The notes under the pieces were generated by a model that was given only the letters and a program-made list of their open reading frames with translations, searched no databases and was not told the origin of the DNA. The translations under genes and the position numbers were made by a program. A DNA stretch of 64,000 nt from Nematostella vectensis (Eukaryota > Cnidaria > Anthozoa > Actiniaria > Edwardsiidae), in contig NC_064038.1 of NCBI RefSeq assembly GCF_932526225.1, positions 15,245,575 to 15,309,574 on the forward strand. The letters run 5' to 3'. Of this stretch, positions 63,113 to 64,000 are shown in pieces (position 1 is the first letter of the stretch; each line of letters begins with the position of its first letter).

Positions 63113-63205
63113 TTGCTTGTCTACAAAATCTCACTTTTGGGGATGGCCTTCAAGAATGGTTTCAAATCGGCTGGAAAATAGGTTTCTTCAGAAAGCTTTA
63201 TAAAG
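63113..63205 (+). CDS. Mosaic gene, candidate exon m
   Basis: A 93-bp exon, phase 1 at both ends, acceptor TTGTTCTTAG and donor AAAG|GTAAAA. Encodes ACLQNLTFGDGLQEWFQIGW KIGFFRKLYK across two parts. NLT is a potential glycosylation site. Last exon visible; whether the gene continues past 64000 is unknown. Confidence 0.4.
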
Positions 63206-63366
63206 GTAAAAATATTAACAATTTCAAAGAAAAAATATATGCTTTCAGCCCTGTTTATATTCCTGTGGTCCTAGCATTTATTTTTTTAAAACTTTGTCCT
63301 GTATTTGGGGACGTACAAGAACCGCAGTTGACGCTGCCTCCATCTTCATTGACAGTGCTTATACAC

Positions 63367-63807
63367 TAAAGGCTTGTCTACACGGGCAAATTTTACTTGA
63401 CAAGCTTTACTTGACAATGTCTAGTCGTACGTGTAGACGTGCTGTTCACACGAGCAACTTTTACTTGAGAAGTTTTCCGTGCGATGAGCCGGTAATGCCT
63501 TTAAACAGCGGCGATAAAAAAAAAAAAACAAAGCTTGCCAACACAAAATGGTGCCTCTGACGAAGAGACAGACCGTGGCAGCAACAACAGCAATAGCAGA
63601 TTTTTTAATAGCCCACAAGCATAGGAAAAGGGGGCCTTTCAACGGATAAACTTTTTCATGTAAAACTTGTTGAGCGTCTACACGATCAACCTTGTGCACT
63701 TGGGAAGTAAACTTGTCAAGTAAAAGCAAACACGCCTGCTTTTGTAAAAGTGATTTTGTCGAGTAAAAACTTGCCAAGTTAAAATCGGCCGTGTTGACGG
63801 CCCTTAA
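63367..63807. mobile_element. ~440-bp MITE with TIRs (TACACGG...ACTTGACAAG type)
   Basis: Left end CTAAAGGCTTGTCTACACGG and AAATTTTACTTGACAAG are mirrored at the right by CTTGCCAAGTTAAAATCGGC and CGTGTTGACGGCCCTTAA. Internal AACTTTTACTTGA(G/C)AAG blocks repeat the TIR motif. Non-coding; the 118-codon - frame is an artefact. Confidence 0.75.
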
Positions 63808-64000
63808 TCAAGACTCAACATGATTGTAAACTTTGTGGAGCAGTCCGTATCTGCACACTGACTAGAAAACTTAGTAATATTTGAAGCGGATTTGATCATG
63901 TCTCTCAATGTCAGTTTGCGCCATAGAAATGATCATGTTTGTGGCAAAGGTAGGGCCTGTTGCACTCTAGCAGCAGAAGCTTAACCCCCCCCCCCTCATC
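63808..64000. other. No gene recognised
   Basis: Window end, with a C-run near 63985. Nothing supported. Confidence 0.6.

Noticed and set aside
1-64000. CRISPR arrays, bacterial operons, Shine-Dalgarno sites, rRNA or tRNA genes
   Set aside because: Tandem repeats here lack CRISPR repeat-spacer organisation; the sequence is eukaryotic and no rRNA or tRNA structure was found.

Overview
This is a eukaryotic window. It is intron-rich and repeat-dense, with no operons and no bacterial signals. The host protein modules (MAM, C-type lectin, F-type lectin/FTP, PA14), symmetrical phase-1 exons and the mix of mobile elements (DIRS-like, Penelope-like, Ty3/gypsy, TTAA elements, unclassified DDE-like elements) fit an invertebrate, most likely an anthozoan cnidarian such as a sea anemone. 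That assignment is inference; no species is claimed.

Backbone: one very large + strand gene appears to run through the whole window. Thirteen exons could be placed between 891 and 63205. They encode a MAM domain, an unrecognised ~129-residue module X, a C-type lectin domain, an F-type lectin (FTP) domain, a PA14 domain and an unrecognised C-terminal region Y. Intron phases agree across every junction, and all domain borders after the MAM are phase 1. Neither the first nor the last exon is visible. The product should be a secreted or membrane-anchored mosaic protein. Its first five exons and module boundaries are well supported; the last four exons are weaker.

Almost everything else lies in its introns. 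1.3-10.5 kb holds inverted-repeat elements, a 26-bp minisatellite, a diverged 450-bp duplicate pair and GC-rich palindromic repeats. 10.7-14.4 kb is a GC-rich, compact island of decayed ORFs (Cys-rich protein, tandemly duplicated helical protein, polymerase-like fragment, HNH-type finger, opposite-strand DDE integrase) that looks like a fragment of a virus-like or self-synthesising DNA element. 14.45-17.7 kb has LINE and Ty3/gypsy relics. 20.25-24.5 kb carries a three-exon - strand gene for a ~1227-residue transposase-like protein whose 3' UTR ends in a histone-type stem-loop. 31.9-40.3 kb has two copies of a TTAA-flanked non-autonomous element; the second is split by a complete 5863-bp transposon with ~36-bp TIRs and a TTA target duplication, encoding a SAM-domain protein and a ~1194-residue DDE/SAP transposase-like protein transcribed divergently from a 110-bp spacer. 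44.2-48.2 kb holds DIRS-like tyrosine-recombinase retroelement relics. 51.3-52.05 kb is the 5' end of a - strand gene with 17-residue basic repeats. 54.0-55.4 kb is a gag-like relic. 61.3-62.6 kb is a decayed Penelope-like element with a GIY-YIG nuclease and a well-formed hammerhead ribozyme.
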